A DNA stretch of 64,000 nt from Brasenia schreberi (GCA_036023115.1 JAYKKT010000091.1:33293001-33357000); one strand, 5' to 3'. Counted from the first letter of the stretch, positions 24,116 to 37,890 are shown. The notes: generated by a model not told the origin, from the sequence alone. Numbers and translations are program-made.

Positions 24116-24310
24116 TAGGGTCGAGTTGTAACAAAGAGAGTGCGGGGTTTGATCCCCATGACCAAAGGGCCCTAAAGAAAAATGGGCAGTTTGGCTAGTG
24201 GGTCGGTCGACTCACAAGTTGAAGGTCATGAGTTTGATCCCCGGGACGGGCACCTGGCTTTGGCCTCCCCATCATAGAAAAGAATTTCGAAATTGGAAAA
24301 GTTGAACAAG
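24115..24310 (+). mobile_element. tRNA-derived SINE-like element, copy 1
   Basis: About 24190-24245 carries an A-box-like TGGCTAGTGGG and a B-box-like GAGTTTGATCCCC at tRNA-like spacing, joined by ACTCACAAGTTGAAGGTCAT. A second B-box-like GGGGTTTGATCCCC lies just upstream at about 24146-24159, so this copy may be dimeric. It matches 38880-39010 (reversed) and 53940-53999. It is not a tRNA gene: the cloverleaf arms do not pair. Confidence 0.6.
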
Positions 24311-24679
24311 GTTGAATGCGTATGCCACAAGGCTGACCTCGGCTTTGGGTTATTGCAAATGGAGAAAACTAGTTTAGCCCCAAGGTGGGCCGACCTGGCT
24401 CGAGCCGGGGATTAGGCAGGGTCCATGTGAACTTCCGAATACCCGTGGTTTATACTTCGAGAGCCCGTGTTGTATCGTCGGCTATTTTTCGTAGATAAGC
24501 TCCAATCAAAACTTTGGTTGTGTCAAGATCAGTTATAAGTTTTATTGACAATTACAAGCTCCATTCATTAGTTTGGTGTTGCTGGTCTGTCCTTTTATAT
24601 CAGCATTAAACTCTTAAGAAAATGAATTCAGGAATTAATTTTCTCATCAACAATTCCCAGGCCTTCATTAGACCGCATA

Positions 24680-25010
24680 GGGATGTTAATGGGGTTGGTT
24701 GGAACGGGCATATCTATACTTGTCCCTAGATATGTCCGAGTCCGGGTAAATAGAAACTGGGGGTTTCGAACCACCAGTTCTGGTTAGCTGAAACTTCTCA
24801 AAACCGGTAATTTTAAAAAATAATAATTTTTAGAAGAACAAATTATAAAAATACCAAAACCAGGGGTTTGAAATCATCGGTTTCAATTTGGTAAATGGTG
24901 AAACCAGAATCGAACCAAATGAGCACTGGTTCCAGTTCTGGACCTGAGCTCAGTTCCTGACTCGATTTGAACCATCAGGCCTATTAGGAACCAGTCATGT
25001 CTACTTGGTC
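24680..25010. mobile_element. MITE-like element related to 22269-22662
   Basis: It begins near CCTAGATATGTCCGAGTCCGG and ends GGAACCAGTCATGTCTAC, with AACCACCAGTTCTGG, GGTTTGAAATCATCGG and GGTTCCAGTTCTGGACC inside. Non-coding. Confidence 0.45.
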
Positions 25011-25589
25011 CTGGCCATAACCTTATGGGTATGAGTTTGAGCTTTTTTTCCCCAATAGGTAACAAGACAAGTATGGAGAAAAAATGAGCCATATATATAT
25101 ATACACACACACGAGGAGATGCTAGACAAACTTTCATATCAAATTTTACTAGACGATATATATTGTTCATGCGATCGCATACAGTGCAGATCAAGCTACT
25201 TGTCAATATCAACACGAGTATCAAATAACATTTAATGCACATGAGTGCACTAAATGAAACATGAAATGAGTAGTTTCATCACCACCATTCAATTGATTGT
25301 ACCAACGATGCAAGAAGCAATGCAAGGTTGGGTATTAGCTCACACTATCTAGTTCTTTCTTTCTCTCTCTCTATATATGTATATATGTAAGACCACATTA
25401 GGTCATTTTTCCCGTCTTCGTTTTTTCTGTGTTTAATCACACATTCATCACGAATCTTAATTTACTTCACTTTCGTCATCCGTGCTTTTAGAACACTCAA
25501 CCTTGGTCTTCTTGCCCATTGAAGATATCGACTATTTACTGGAGTTCTTTTTCTAATATTTTCGTGAATCAACGTACTTCACTAAACCA

Positions 25590-25880
25590 TGACTAGGGCT
25601 CATAACGAAACAGCATTACTGATAGTTTGGCTTGGTTCGGCTCGCCCCAGGCTCATTCGAGTTCGGTTCGTTAAGCCATAAGACTTGTGGATGAAAATGA
25701 TATGCTCAACTCGGCTGGCGATTTTTCTCGTTTTGTGAACTCACTTTAGGCAAATGAAGGCCCATTTTTGTTTAGGGTATCTAAGAAAATTTCTCTCTCC
25801 ACTCGGTTCGGCTTGGCTTGTAAAAGAAGGTCGCGAGCCATTCGCTAGCACGAGCCAGGCAATGAACAAGGGTTGCTTGA
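25590..25880. repeat. GGCTCG/GAGCC-rich dispersed repeat
   Basis: Words such as GGCTTGGTTCGGCTCG, TTCGAGTTCGGTTCG and GTCGCGAGCC occur in both orientations. Related text is at about 21120-21240 and 36440-37040. No coding capacity. Confidence 0.35.
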
Positions 25881-25884
25881 TGCC

Positions 25885-28480
25885 TCTTTCTCATCGAACA
25901 TTTGTAAAGCCATTATAATAGAAACATGTTCAACCCATTGAAGATGTCGATGAAATAAAGCTCTTGAGATATAATATAGCATTGGTTTCGGCAAAAGTCC
26001 CATGGAAAGAATGTTCTTTTTCTGTAGAAAAAGTTCTTTGTAAACACCTAAAATTTTCTTTAAGAAAAATATGTTTTAGCTAATAAAACTGGTTTTAAAG
26101 TTTCAAATTTTAGAACAGATGAAAAGACTTTATGAATATTGGATCATAGGATCTAGATTCACTTTAGAATGAATCAAATCAAATGAGCTTGCTGATCTAG
26201 GAATATATCTAAAAAGAAAATAAAAAGAAAGAAAAAGTTGTAGCATCTACTTGCTTTATTCGGAAGAGTCTATCATTGAAGAAAATTCTAGCAAAAATAA
26301 AAATACCTAAATTGTTTTTAGCTATTATGGAAAGCCATGCATATATATTACACATAATACTATATATACACACATACATATATGCTATATATATAGGAAT
26401 GTAATATATAAATATATAAACATGTAATAAGTGCATAACTAATCCACATATATCCTACATATAAAACTATATATATATATTTATATAGCATAGGTCATAT
26501 TTATATATATGTATATTATATAACACTAGGTAAGTATGTATATATATAGTATCATAAAATATATACATTTACCTTATATATATATATGTCCATGTATATT
26601 AATTATATCTACATAATATATGTAATGTATACATGGCATACATAAAGGATGAATCAAACAATAAAGGAGCAACCAACAATTTTCAGTTTTCTATTTATCA
26701 TTTCCTGCCGCAGGCTTAAGAAGGAAGCACAATCCATACAAATACCAAAAAAATTACAGCCTTTTGCATTTTGTTTTTATGCTTTTTCAAAATGAGAAAT
26801 GTTATACCAAGTTTTTCTTTTCAAGATTCCCTAAGAAAAACTATAAATAGGGTGTTCATTGTTATTGTAAAGGAGATAAGAGAAAGAACCACAATTCGAG
26901 CTCTCTCTCTCTCTTAGTTGTGTGTTGGTGGGTGTTTCCTCAATCAAAGGTGTTCTCATCATGTTATGGTGTTCCCTCTTCAAACGTGGTGCCTCGCAGT
27001 CCTATCGTGCAACTTGATTTTTTGTGGCAGTCAATATCTTCTTGGTTTTGCAGTCAGTCTCACCAATCATCTTATCCTTTTCTTCAACATAAAACATAGC
27101 ATCTGCATTGGGTTAGGCATTTCACTTGCATATTATGGGTCTAAGTATAAATAATGTTTCACGTCTACGCATCATTCTCATCAGGTTTATAGCATTTCAT
27201 TGTTTTGATATTCTTCAGAATCATATTCACAAGTGATTGTTCTAAATCAGTTATTTTCAATTACCATTTAACCATCTACCTGTAAATCGCAGCATTTTCA
27301 TTCAATCATCTATATCTAAATCCATCGTCCATTGGTCATATAGCAGAACGTCATGTCATTCACTTCAATCAAACCTATTTTCCACCAAGTAATCACTCTT
27401 GCTGTTTAAGTCTCTCAATCACCTTTCTTCCTTTTGATATAATTACCCCATTGAAACAAACCGACTGACTCATTGAATCGATCTGGTCAGTTGGTGCCAA
27501 AATGAGCTCTAACTCGAAGGAGTTAGATGGATAATTTTTTTTGGTTCACAAAATTGTCTCAGCGTGCTGCTGGAGGAGAGTTCGACTATATGCATGTGTG
27601 TTTTAGGCTTCGGCCTCCTATTGTAGAAAAAAAAGTTAGACTACAATACTTGTAATTATTTATGGATGTTAATATTCATACACCTTTTTTACTCCACATA
27701 TACTTTTTTTAAAATTTTTCTAGAAACTAACTTTTTAATTTTTTCCTCCATTCTCTCACTACGGATACCATTTTCTCAAGAAAACATATATATATCATTT
27801 TAATATGACGTACCTAAGTGTGTTTCATGATTGATCATAACAAAGACGCACTCATGCCGTGATTCATTATCATGGGTGTGTTTGTCCCTTAAGTAAAATA
27901 TGTCTTAGGCATGTCTCGTCGTCGGTCATCCGTTTTTTTCTCTGTCAGAAACGTTCATCCTAATCAACAATTAGAGTTCCATTTTCTATCAATTTTTCCT
28001 GATATTTATGTTTAGATCGAGATAGACATTGAGAATAAATGATAAAGAAGTCCAAAATAGATCGATAAAAAAAAATACTATTCATCAATGTTTTAAAAAG
28101 AGTTGAAGAGAGTAAGATTTACAAGAAAATCAAATGTTTGAGAGAAACGACATTAAAAGAGATTATCAGAGAAAGGAAGATCGAGAAAGGTTATTGGGAA
28201 GAAAGAAGAAGTTGACATTGATCATTGAGAGGAGAAAAAAATCGTGAAGAAGGAGATCTGGTGACAAAAAAGAGAAGAGGGAGAATTTGTAGTAAGGGTA
28301 ATTTCGAGTTTTTAGAAAAAGGTGTATGAATAGTAATTATGTTATTTACAACATTAAAAGTGTAGTTAGAAATATTTGTGTTTGTAATGCTTATATCTCA
28401 ATTTCTTTTGTAGCCTTTGTGCTTCTGCCAACAATTTCTCCCACTCACTTACCTAATTAATATTATTATATTGAAGATAT
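25885..28480. other. AT-rich interval, possible solo LTR at ~26800-27490
   Basis: No gene supported. ACTATAAATAGGG at about 26840 followed by a leader-like CTCTCTCT stretch and the text GTTGGTGCCAAAATGAG near 27490 would fit the promoter and 3' part of an LTR, but no partner LTR or coding region was found. Microsatellite-like TATA runs lie at 26340-26600. Confidence 0.25.
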
Positions 28481-29060
28481 GCAACAACAATAACAACAAC
28501 TAAGCCTTTTCTCATACTAGACGGGGTCAACTACATGGATTCTTTGTTTTCATAGAGCCCTATCATATGCCAGCAGTTAACTCACATAAGATAGATCATT
28601 CTTTATTGTTTCTTTCCAACATTTTTGTGGTCACTCTCTACCTCTTTTAATACTTTCAAAATCTAGTTTTTCATACCTTCTTATAGGTTCTTCTTTTGAT
28701 CTTCTTTCTATATGTCCAAACCATCTTAAACGATATTCTCTCATTTTTTCTTCTATTGGTGTCACTCCTAATTTGTTTCTAATAACCTCATTATGTATAT
28801 AATATTTTCTTTTATGACCACTCATCAATTTCAACATCTTCATTTCTGTCACAGACATCTTTTATACATGTTGATGATTAACTACCCAACACTCAGAATC
28901 ATAAAACATAGCAGGTCTAATTGCTGCTCTATAATATTTACCTTTTAACTTTAATGATATTTTTTTATCACAAAGAATACTTGATGCTTCTCTCTATTTT
29001 AACCAACCAGCATTAATTCTATGAGTAACATCTCCATCAATTTTTCCATCACTCTAAAAA
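28481..29060 (-). mobile_element. RTE LINE 3' fragment (reversed)
   Basis: Read on the minus strand it ends with AGTATGAGAAAAGGCTTAG and a GTTGTTGTTATTG tail, as in the LINE at 3845-7567. It encodes the conserved C-terminal tail (YRLRWFGHIERRSKEEPIRR, then YEKLDFESIKRG) before a frameshift. It is 5'-truncated near AACATCTCCATCAATT, which lies after the RT core. Confidence 0.85.
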
Positions 29061-29379
29061 TTAACCTTAGGTATTTATATTAAATATATGCATTCAATTA
29101 AAATATTTAGTGTAGGAAGATTCTTTTTTTTGCCAAAAACAAATCAACAAATGATATCTAAGTGTATATTCTAAGGATTTGTCATGGGTATTGTTGTCGT
29201 CCTACGATGCAATTTGAATGATAATTTTGTAAGTCAGTTGAATTAGAGTGTGATGAGAGACAGAGAACTTTAATCCATTTTTCAACATCATTAGGTATCG
29301 AGTGTTGTTCAGCTCTTCATAGAGGGTTCTCTTGCCAGTAAATAATTGGCTTGAAAATACTCTCGATATTAAACAATAA

Positions 29380-29720
29380 TAATTAAGCATTTCCCGATAC
29401 TAGATGAGGTTGGCTACTTGAATTCTTTGTTTCCATAAAACTCGATCATGTGCTATGTTATAAGATAAATCAATGTAAACTATATCATTCTTTATTATTT
29501 CTTTCCAATACCTTTGTGGTCTTCTTCTTTCTCTTTTCTATCTAATTTCTCACATTCTTGTCTGAGCTTTATTTCATTGCATTTTCATGTATTCAAACTA
29601 TCTTAAACTATTTTCTCTCATTTTATTATCTATTAGTACCACTCTCAACATTAGGTTTGATTAAAAAATGTTGTCGATCATACTTAAACAATTTTTTTTA
29701 TCCTATTCTTTTTTTTCCTG
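29380..29720 (-). mobile_element. RTE LINE 3' fragment (reversed, more diverged)
   Basis: The minus strand ends with AGTATCGGGAAATGCTTAAT, and upstream keeps CCACAAAGGTATTGGAAAGA and ATAATAAAGAATGATATAG, matching the same part of the LINE. It is an older copy than 28481-29060. Confidence 0.7.
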
Positions 29721-30419
29721 AAAAAAACTTAGTTTGGATAAAAGACTTGCTTGTCTAACTAGTTCTACCAATTTAGAAATCAAGGTTTTAGATTCATCAA
29801 GTGCATAAGTTTTTCTAAAGACATTAGTGGTTCGATGAAGCAAGTATTCGATGGTCGGGTTCCTAAAGAATTCAACTGTGTATGACCAGAAATCTTGGCA
29901 ATCGTTAGAACCAGTGTATCGTATAAGATATATTATTATGCACGATACAAAGAGTATCACCCGTATCGTACGATATGAGCGATACACTCTAGGTCTTTTA
30001 TAAAGCTCACTAGTCGAACCGAACACCACGTTTCTACAGGGCTTCTAACTTTCGTCAGCATCTTCTAGTTGTTGTAAGACGACTTCAAACTACGGTGAGA
30101 CTCTTCTAATGGTTTTCAATGGTCTCCAATGCCACCATCACTTCGACAGTGATAATACCGATAATTCGATGGTTGTGGTATAATATTTTTTTTACTTTTT
30201 CTCTATGTATTTGGTATTTTCTTGTGTTATTTGCTATTTTTTTAAAATGATAATATATGAAGTGCATGAATATCACTTTATTGTATTTGTAAAGTGGGAG
30301 ACAGTCTGTTAGTCTATTTGAGTATTTTGGTGGTTTATGAAGTGAATATTGAAGATTTATGAAGTGCTTTTAATTTTAAATTTGTTAAGATTGAAGTGTT
30401 AAATTAAGATGACATGAAG

Positions 30420-32170
30420 GGGTATTAGGAACTCTCAATCTCGATTTGATGATCCAACATGTCAATGGTGTATTACAACTGAGGAAGACATATTTAAAAT
30501 TAGATTTTTTTTTTGTGAGAAGGTGATTAGTAGTGAAATTTCTCATTTGAGACATTACATAGCAAAAACTAGTAAAGAAGTTGCTCCTTTCATGAAAAAG
30601 TTTGGAGAGTGTCAGAAGACATTAAATGGTAATGTCAACAAATGATTAAGAGTATAATTGAGAAGAGATAATGAAAAAAAGATATAAAGATGTTTGAGGA
30701 AGAGGATGATGTTGTTTGACTTAATGATGACATTACTTCTGATGCTAAGACAAAGGTTGGCAGTAGACCACCAACTATAAGAAAGATTGTTGTTGAAGAG
30801 GTTGGAAGTGGTAGGAGAAGAAGGGATAAAGGAAGATCTTATTCTAGTATACAAAATTTTTTTCTCTCCTAATACTACAACTAGTTCTCAACCTAAAATT
30901 CATGTTGCTATGACTTTATAGTAATTGCCTGAGCAGGTAAACCTTGTAGTAGGGGGATGATTTTATTATTCACATATTCTATTTAATGCAATATTTTTTT
31001 TTTTCAATCAATAAAGATGCTATTGCTAACATTGGTTAAGGTTATAAGATGCATCTTATAAAAAATTGAGAGAGAAACTATTAGATAAGATTGTCCTTGA
31101 AGTCTAAGAGTTTTGCTCGACTTTGAAAGAGTCATTAAAGGAGACGAGATGCACTATCATGATAGATAAATAAACAGATAGGTGAGAAAAGACTTTGTTA
31201 AACTTTCTTGTCTATTGTCATATATGACTTATGTATTTGAGGTCACTAGACAAGTCAAAGGAGTGACTATAAAGGTTCTAAGGCAAGAATTTGATAAGGT
31301 GATATTGGATGTTGTGCTTGAGAATGTAGTTTAATTAATAATATATAATGCAACTAACTATAAAGTAGTTGAAAATGAGTATTTGTGAGACTTTTTATTG
31401 GACACTATGTGCAACCCATAGTCTAGATCTCATCCGAGGATATTGGAGAGATGAATGAGATAAAACCAGTAATTGAGTGTTGTCAAGATACCACAATTTA
31501 TCTATAACCATGTTTTGTATTATATATGATAAGGAGATATATAGATGGTATAGAGCTCCTTTGTACATCTGTTATTCGGTTTTTAACTAATTTCTTATCA
31601 GTATATAATATTGTTAAAAAAACCAAACCTAGAAGATAATAATTTCCTCAAATGAGTGACAGTAGTTGGCAGAGTTACCTCAAAATAGGAGACTAGAAAA
31701 TTGAATGAGATTTCTTATACAGTCTTTATGAGTACATTTTAGAACTATTGTATTAGACTATTAAGGGTCACATGTACTTTAATGAAAGTTTTGAAATTAG
31801 CTGACAACGAGAAGATGTCATCTATGAGCTACCTTTACGAAATCATGATAGGGCTAAAGAAGTTATTAAACACAATTTTAATGGAAGAAAGAGAGATTAT
31901 GTCTTAGTGTGAAATATTATCGATAATAAATAGAATAAACAGTTGCATCAATCTATTACTGCATCAACTTATTATCTAAATCAAACATTTAGATATTCTA
32001 CAAGCTTTAAAAGGGATAGTGAAGTTAATTGAGATATCATTGATTGCATAGATAGACTAATTCCTGATGAGAGTAGAGGAGATGCTATATATCGAGAGAT
32101 GAGCTACGATAATGCTCTTCACTTGATGAACTTGCCTGTAGTCATTAACACCTATACTAATATGCGATCA
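30420..32170 (+). pseudogene. hAT-type (DUF659) transposase pseudogene
   Basis: Broken frames in family order: a BED-finger-like stretch (WCITTEEDIFK then FCEKVISSEISHLRHYIAKT) near 30460-30570; a basic linker (KTKVGSRPPTIRKIV, GSGRRRRDKG) near 30750-30830; the DUF659 core (SYMTYVFEVTRQVKGV, then LENVV and YNATNYKVVENEYL, the latter resembling TDNASNYVLAGK of hAT proteins) near 31210-31390; and a later region (VLKLADNEKMSSMSYLYEIM) near 31785-31845. Many in-frame stops. I could not define the terminal inverted repeats. Confidence 0.7.
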
Positions 32171-32819
32171 GGTAAACATATGAATCATTTATATTTTAAG
32201 TTTATTAAATCTTATATTTATTATAAAATAAATCTTATATTTATCTTTTTATATTAGATATTTAATATAATAGGTTTCGAAGTAAATGCCCAAACTTGAC
32301 AGATTTTGCAATAAGAGTTTTAAGTCAAACGTGCAGTGCAATTAGTTGTAAAAGGAATTGAAGTGTCTTTGAAATATCCACATAAAAAGCACAATAAGTT
32401 GAAACATTAATAGCCCAATGACATAGTTTTCATCCATTGTAACATGTGACTCTGACAAAGGTAATAATGGATTAGTTAATAATTAAATATTCAATTAAAT
32501 ATTTTAATTTATTTAATTATTAATGTGATTCTTGAACTTTTCAAATTTATTAATTGTTAATGTTATTTACTTATCATTCTTGCAGGCAATTAAAAAAGTT
32601 AAATAAGAAGAACCAATTTAATCTAATATGTCTGAACAATTTTAATATCTTAAAGGTGTGGATTATAAAAGATAATGAAGCAAAATACACTCGTGAACAA
32701 TTTAAATGAAGAAGACCTTCAAGAACCATAAGTAGTGTTTTGGTTCGAGATTGAGGCTAGAAACGAATAAAACCGAACCATGAACACTCGTGTCTACAAT
32801 GATCTTGCAAACATATTTA

Positions 32820-33175
32820 TGTTTAAATTTATGTTTTCCTATCATTTCCGATTCGAACCGCTTCTACAATAAGACTCGTCCGATCCTGTGGGAAAGAGTG
32901 GTCGTGATTTAGATTCGAAACAGTAAAAGGATTCTTTGGTAATTTATGATGACGCAAGTAAGGAAAGAGGCGTTGACTGCCTAGAAAAGGGCAATTTGAA
33001 TGGTACAAGGAGATTTCTGACATTTCGCTTTCTGCCCAACCCACTTCCTACTCAAACTTTAATGTTCGTCACCAGAAGACACGCGCACTGAATAAAGTAT
33101 TACTATTCTACCCTCCATGGGGGATTCAGAATGGCCGATCACTCCCCCGGCGGATCAGTCCGACGGTTATTTGTT
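32820..33175 (+). pseudogene. Truncated duplicate of the glycosyltransferase promoter and first codons
   Basis: This aligns with 35395-35815. Shared text includes CTACAATAAGA or CCACAATAAGA, GGGAAAGAGTG or GGAAAGAGTG, GTTGACTGC, TTTCTGCCCA, CCACTTCCTACTCA and GCGCACTGA. Its ATG at 33131 starts MADHSPGGSVRR, against MAGHSSGRSARL in the intact gene 2642 bp downstream. Similarity ends near 33175, after about 14 codons. Relative to the intact promoter it lacks about 40 bp that include the TTTTATATGCC TATA region. Confidence 0.8.
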
Positions 33176-33179
33176 TTTG

Positions 33180-34039
33180 TGATGATGTTGTTAGAGTTTT
33201 GTTTTTTTCTTTTCTTCTTTTTCGTGCAAGTTATATGGTAAACTTAAATGTTGTCATTTACCAAAAATCCATATTTATTTACTCTTTATTTAACTTTTTA
33301 TCTAAACCTAAGGTAAGAGACAAAGAATGCTTACTTACCACACTAATTCATGTGGCAATGACGTGGCATTGATATGAAATATATCTCATGTAAGCGTTGA
33401 TGTGGCATGTTTGATATGGCACTAACATGACATTAACTCGGCATTGACATCATAGGTGGTATTAAATCTTTAATATTATTAAAATCTAGATATCTTGAAA
33501 ATCTATTTTAGTACCAAATTATTAACATTCAATATAATATTAAATACTTAAAGATAATTAATAATTAGTATATAAAATAAGTTCATTATTTTAAATTACA
33601 ATTAAGAAACTTCACTGAATGTTTAAGTTGATGTGAAAGCTACTAATTTGATAGGCATCAAAGTTAAGTTAATGCTAATGATATGAAAATTAAGTTTAAA
33701 ATATTTGATAATTAAGATTTGTGAAAAATAATTTTTAATAGCACAAGTTAATTGTTAATGTCGCTTATAACATTGTTTGGCTTATTTCTAAACTAATGTT
33801 ATTAATGTAAATTAAAATTAAAATTATTTAGAAATTTATTTCTAGAATTAGGTTATTTGTTTACTGAATTTCCACTGTACCCTCTTAAGGTCTCTTCTTC
33901 TTCTTCTTCCTCACGAATCCAACAACGAACACCGAGAGATTGATTCATCTTCGCAGCCCCCTCAGAGACGCCATCGCATCTGGACCTCACAGAGAGGATT
34001 AACAACAATCTCTTCATTGAATCTCATCCAATCGTCAGG

Positions 34040-34086
<47 letters not shown>

Positions 34087-35390
34087 ACTTTTTTTTTGCC
34101 CAAGTTCGCGTACATTATGCAACATATTTTTCTTTGCCCATACTCTGAACTCTTCAACTTTTGGAGGGGATCCCATATGGAATGGTCCAGGCAAGCTGGG
34201 AAGCCACGCGGATCTTCTCTCCTTTCATTGCGCCTTCTTGTCAACAATCCTCTTTTCTGCGTTTCAATTGTACGAGATCCCCTGATTCTCTTCTTAAGAA
34301 ATGCGGTTTCAGATTCTTTAAACTATCAAAACAAAGAAATTCTTCGTAGATGCGGCTTTGAATTAGACTTATGCCGTCAAGCTCAGGAACAAGGATCGCG
34401 AATTCGTCTCTTCATTTCCGTGTCCCTTGATCAGATCGGGCATCGTTAGCATCAGTCATGCTTCGACCTTCTTACATCCCGAACATCTAAAAAGAATCTT
34501 GAACATTAGTTGAACACGCTTCATAAGCTCTATAGTTTATCATACTAGTACTTCCATTTTGTGATGCTGGTACATCTTTCTATCCTTTACCTCAGATTCA
34601 TCGCGAACGAAGCCCTCGTACCCGGTCTGCAAGTGTGGAGAAAATCGGTCTCCGCTCTGTGTGTGTATTCAATCTGAGTTTGTGAATGATATGTTCTAAC
34701 CATTTATGAAAATTTCAATTAGGGATCTGGCAAGCTGAACTTGGGCAAGTTTTATCGTTCTATAATTTGATTTTGTAGAAATAGGGGGCATCAACCAGAT
34801 GCATGTCCCGGTTATCAACCCACTCCCAACTGAGGTGGATGGTCAACTCGGAACCCGAACCAAACCGTGAATGGTAATCGGAACAAGGAACCCTTCGCTT
34901 TGGTTACAATTCATGATCTTCGAAAATCGACTAGAAATCGGAACCACGGTTTCAAACCACCACCATACTTTAAGTAGATTTTTCAGTATTTCCTATCACA
35001 AATAGATAGGTAGCGGAAGAGTAGGACATTCCTCATGTGGAGAATTCGATTCTCAATTTTAATGCTGCTCCACATCAATATGCTTTCGCAGAGGTTCAAT
35101 CATGTGTGATATGCTAATAATTAACTCGACAAAAGATAAAACTTTTTTTATTAGAGTTTTAAAAGAAAAATTTAAGTATACGAATCATTTTACGTGATTT
35201 TTTTATTTTATCATGTGTAAATAGTATTCTTAATTTGTTTCTCGTAATATCGTTATGAATAGTCTTTTATGTGACCACACATTAATCTCAATTCTTTATT
35301 TTGTTAGTAATATTTGTGTACAGGTTGATATTGATGGATACTGCTCAACCCTTACAACGATTAATTGCTGTTTCCTAATCTAGATGACTT
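33180..35390. other. Non-coding interval between the duplicate and the gene
   Basis: About 33300-33480 repeats GTGGCATTGA-like words. A (CT)n(CA)n tract is at 34039-34089. About 33950-34038 can be read as TERINNNLFIESHPIV up to an AG|GT-like site, but a stop lies just upstream and I recognise no family. About 34730-34990 has GGTTCGGTT-type repeat words. Confidence 0.35.
34039..34089. repeat. (CT)n(CA)n compound microsatellite
   Basis: A CT run directly followed by a CA run. Confidence 0.95.
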
Positions 35391-35685
35391 GTTTTAAATA
35401 TATTCATGTTCGAATTAATGGGTTTTTTTAATTGTTAGCGATTCAAACTGGTTCCACAATAAGATTCATCCGATTCGCTTAACTTTTCTGGAAAGAGTGT
35501 GATGATTTTGACTCGAATCGGAAAAAGAGTTTCATAGTAATTTTGTGACGAAGCAAATAAAGAGGAGTTGACTGCTTTTGCTCAGCACTAGAAAAGGAAA
35601 ATGGATGGTAGAAGGAGAATTCCGTCATTCCCGTTTCTGCCCACTCCACTTCCTACTCACCTAGAAACGTCCGCCACCGAAGGCA

Positions 35686-35699
35686 TCTTTTATATGCCT
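35686..35699 (+). promoter_or_regulatory. TATA region of the glycosyltransferase gene
   Basis: TTTTATATGCC lies about 80 bp before the start codon, inside an imperfect inverted repeat (AGGCATC...ATATGCCT). It is followed by a purine-rich leader (GAGAAAGAGAGAAAGAGG). The truncated upstream duplicate lacks exactly this part. Confidence 0.55.
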
Positions 35700-35772
35700 C
35701 CGCGAGAAAGAGAGAAAGAGGCAAGCGCACTGATCTGAATTTTATCGTTCTACTCTCGCCATAGGATTCCGG

Positions 35773-37854
35773 ATGGCCGGTCACTCCTCCGGTAGATCGG
35801 CCCGCCTGTTGTCCAGCCTACGGCTCTCTTGGTTATGCGCTCTGTGGGCTCTTCTCCTAGCCGTCCTATTCATCACAGGGAGCGGCCCGATTCTCCGGCG
35901 AGCCAATTCTCTTGGACGACGATGCGCAACGGGAAACTTCGGTCGCTTTCCGGCGGAGCAGCTGCGGATCGCCATGGTGAGCTGCTCGACGTCAAAGACC
36001 CCACCATCGGTGAAGGCCGCACGGGATTTCCAAGGATTTATGGAGATGGTGACGCCCAACAAGCAGAGGTATATGCAATGTTGCAGATGACATGAACACG
36101 GTGTTTTCCGTGCCGTGTCTTACTTCTGTCAAGTCGTGTCGTTGCAGTTGGGGGTACAAAGATGGCGAATCACGTATCCCTTTTACGTGTCCGCTCTATG
36201 CAGATATGCGAAGATGAGAGGGTACGACTTCATAGACGCGAGTGAGGAGTTGGACATGAGTAGGCCTCCCAGCTGGAGCAAGATCTTGGCGGTCCAACGT
36301 CATTTGCACAAATATGACTGGGTTTTCTGGAATGACGCTGTAAGACTTTTATTTTTCTTTTCTTTTTTCTTGCAAGTTATTTTGCCTTATTTTTTCTCTG
36401 CATGTTTCTCATTTTTATGATTATAAGATATATTTTACTTGTGGCTTGGTAAACGAGCCGACCAAACCCAACACGACCTGTTCATGGCTCATTCGCCAAC
36501 TCAAGATCTTGTCTGTGTGCTATTGTGTCAGGTAGACTTGGTAATCTGGTGGTTCGAACCGGTTGGAACAAGAATTGATCAAAATTAGCCTCATAACTGT
36601 AATCGAAACTGAGAACCCTCCGAATCGGTTACGGTTTGTGATTTTCAGAAGCCAGTCTATAATCAAAACCAAAACCAGCAGTTCAAGCTATCATTGAATA
36701 GTTAATATATACACATATATATTAGCATTTAATAATACAACTTCATTAATAGTTCAATAGTAGGGAAACTTCATTAATAGTACAATGGTAGGAATTACTC
36801 TATTGTTGAGGTTGGTGAGGGATTCGACTTGTCTTTTCAAAAAAAATAAATAATGGTTTCGGTTCGATTGAAGTTCCAAGTTCCGAGCAATATGAAACCA
36901 ACGGTTTGAAACTACCTGTTTCGGTTTATGTAGAACCAAGAACCGAACATGTCTCATGTTAGGGTCATTGGCTCACTTTAGCCAAGCCAAACATGTAAGA
37001 AACTTGAGCTGAGCTTAGCAGCTGAATACAAGCTAGGCTCAAGTGCGTAGAATACATAGTATATATAAAATTTATAATATTGGTTTTGTATTTCAATTTC
37101 AGGATTCCCTGGTGATGAACTTTGGCATTTCGTTGGTAAGAATTCTCCCGCTAATTCATTATTCCATAATTTCTTTTCGTTTTAGTTTTTCTTGTTTCTT
37201 TGAGCTTACATTTTGACCCGGTTCTGATTCTATACCCGGACCCAAATCCAATTGAATGTTCGGGTTCGTGAGTGAACAGTCTATTTGGCCCATTTATATA
37301 TCCAGCTCTTGGGCGGTTTGTCCAAGCTGTGGAGATGTAACGCTTTTGCTAGTTCTGTACCTTTATCGGAAGTAAAGGGGTTAGTTAAACCAACCTCAAA
37401 TACCATTTTGAAATTTCTAAGTTCTAGAATAGGAATTTCATAAGGTTGGATTTCGTTCGCATCCTTAGTATTACTGAATCTGATTTAGTTGCATTTATTA
37501 TGATCCAACCCCTCATTGGATTGGCGAAACTCGGATCTGGATCAGAAACTGAATTTGCCCTAAACTACGAAATGTGCGTCTCATTACCTTTTACATCTGT
37601 TTTATCGCTTTGAACGTAAAATGACAGAAGTGGCTCAACACGGTTTTACTTGTCACTCAATATCCAACCGGATACTTCATTTAGACCTGAATTTGGATCC
37701 AATTCTTGAACAAGCTGCCCCATGTGAATTTTACAGTATGGATCTGATTCTAGGACAGGGTGCCTCTGCGATGTCAACTTTATACCTCGGTGGGGTTGTA
37801 GCCCTGGTGCATTCTAACGTCTAACGAACATCAATATAGATACATTCATTTCTT

Positions 37855-37890
<36 letters not shown>

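Noticed and set aside
24115..24260. A tRNA gene suggested by A- and B-box-like motifs
   Set aside because: Acceptor, D and anticodon arms do not pair; the sequence recurs as a dispersed repeat.
26800..27490. A solo LTR with ACTATAAATAGGG box
   Set aside because: No matching LTR end, partner or target duplication could be found, so it is mentioned only as a possibility.
33950..34038. An exon-like stretch reading TERINNNLFIESHPIV before an AG|GT-like site
   Set aside because: A stop lies just upstream, no start or partner exon was found, and the family is unknown.
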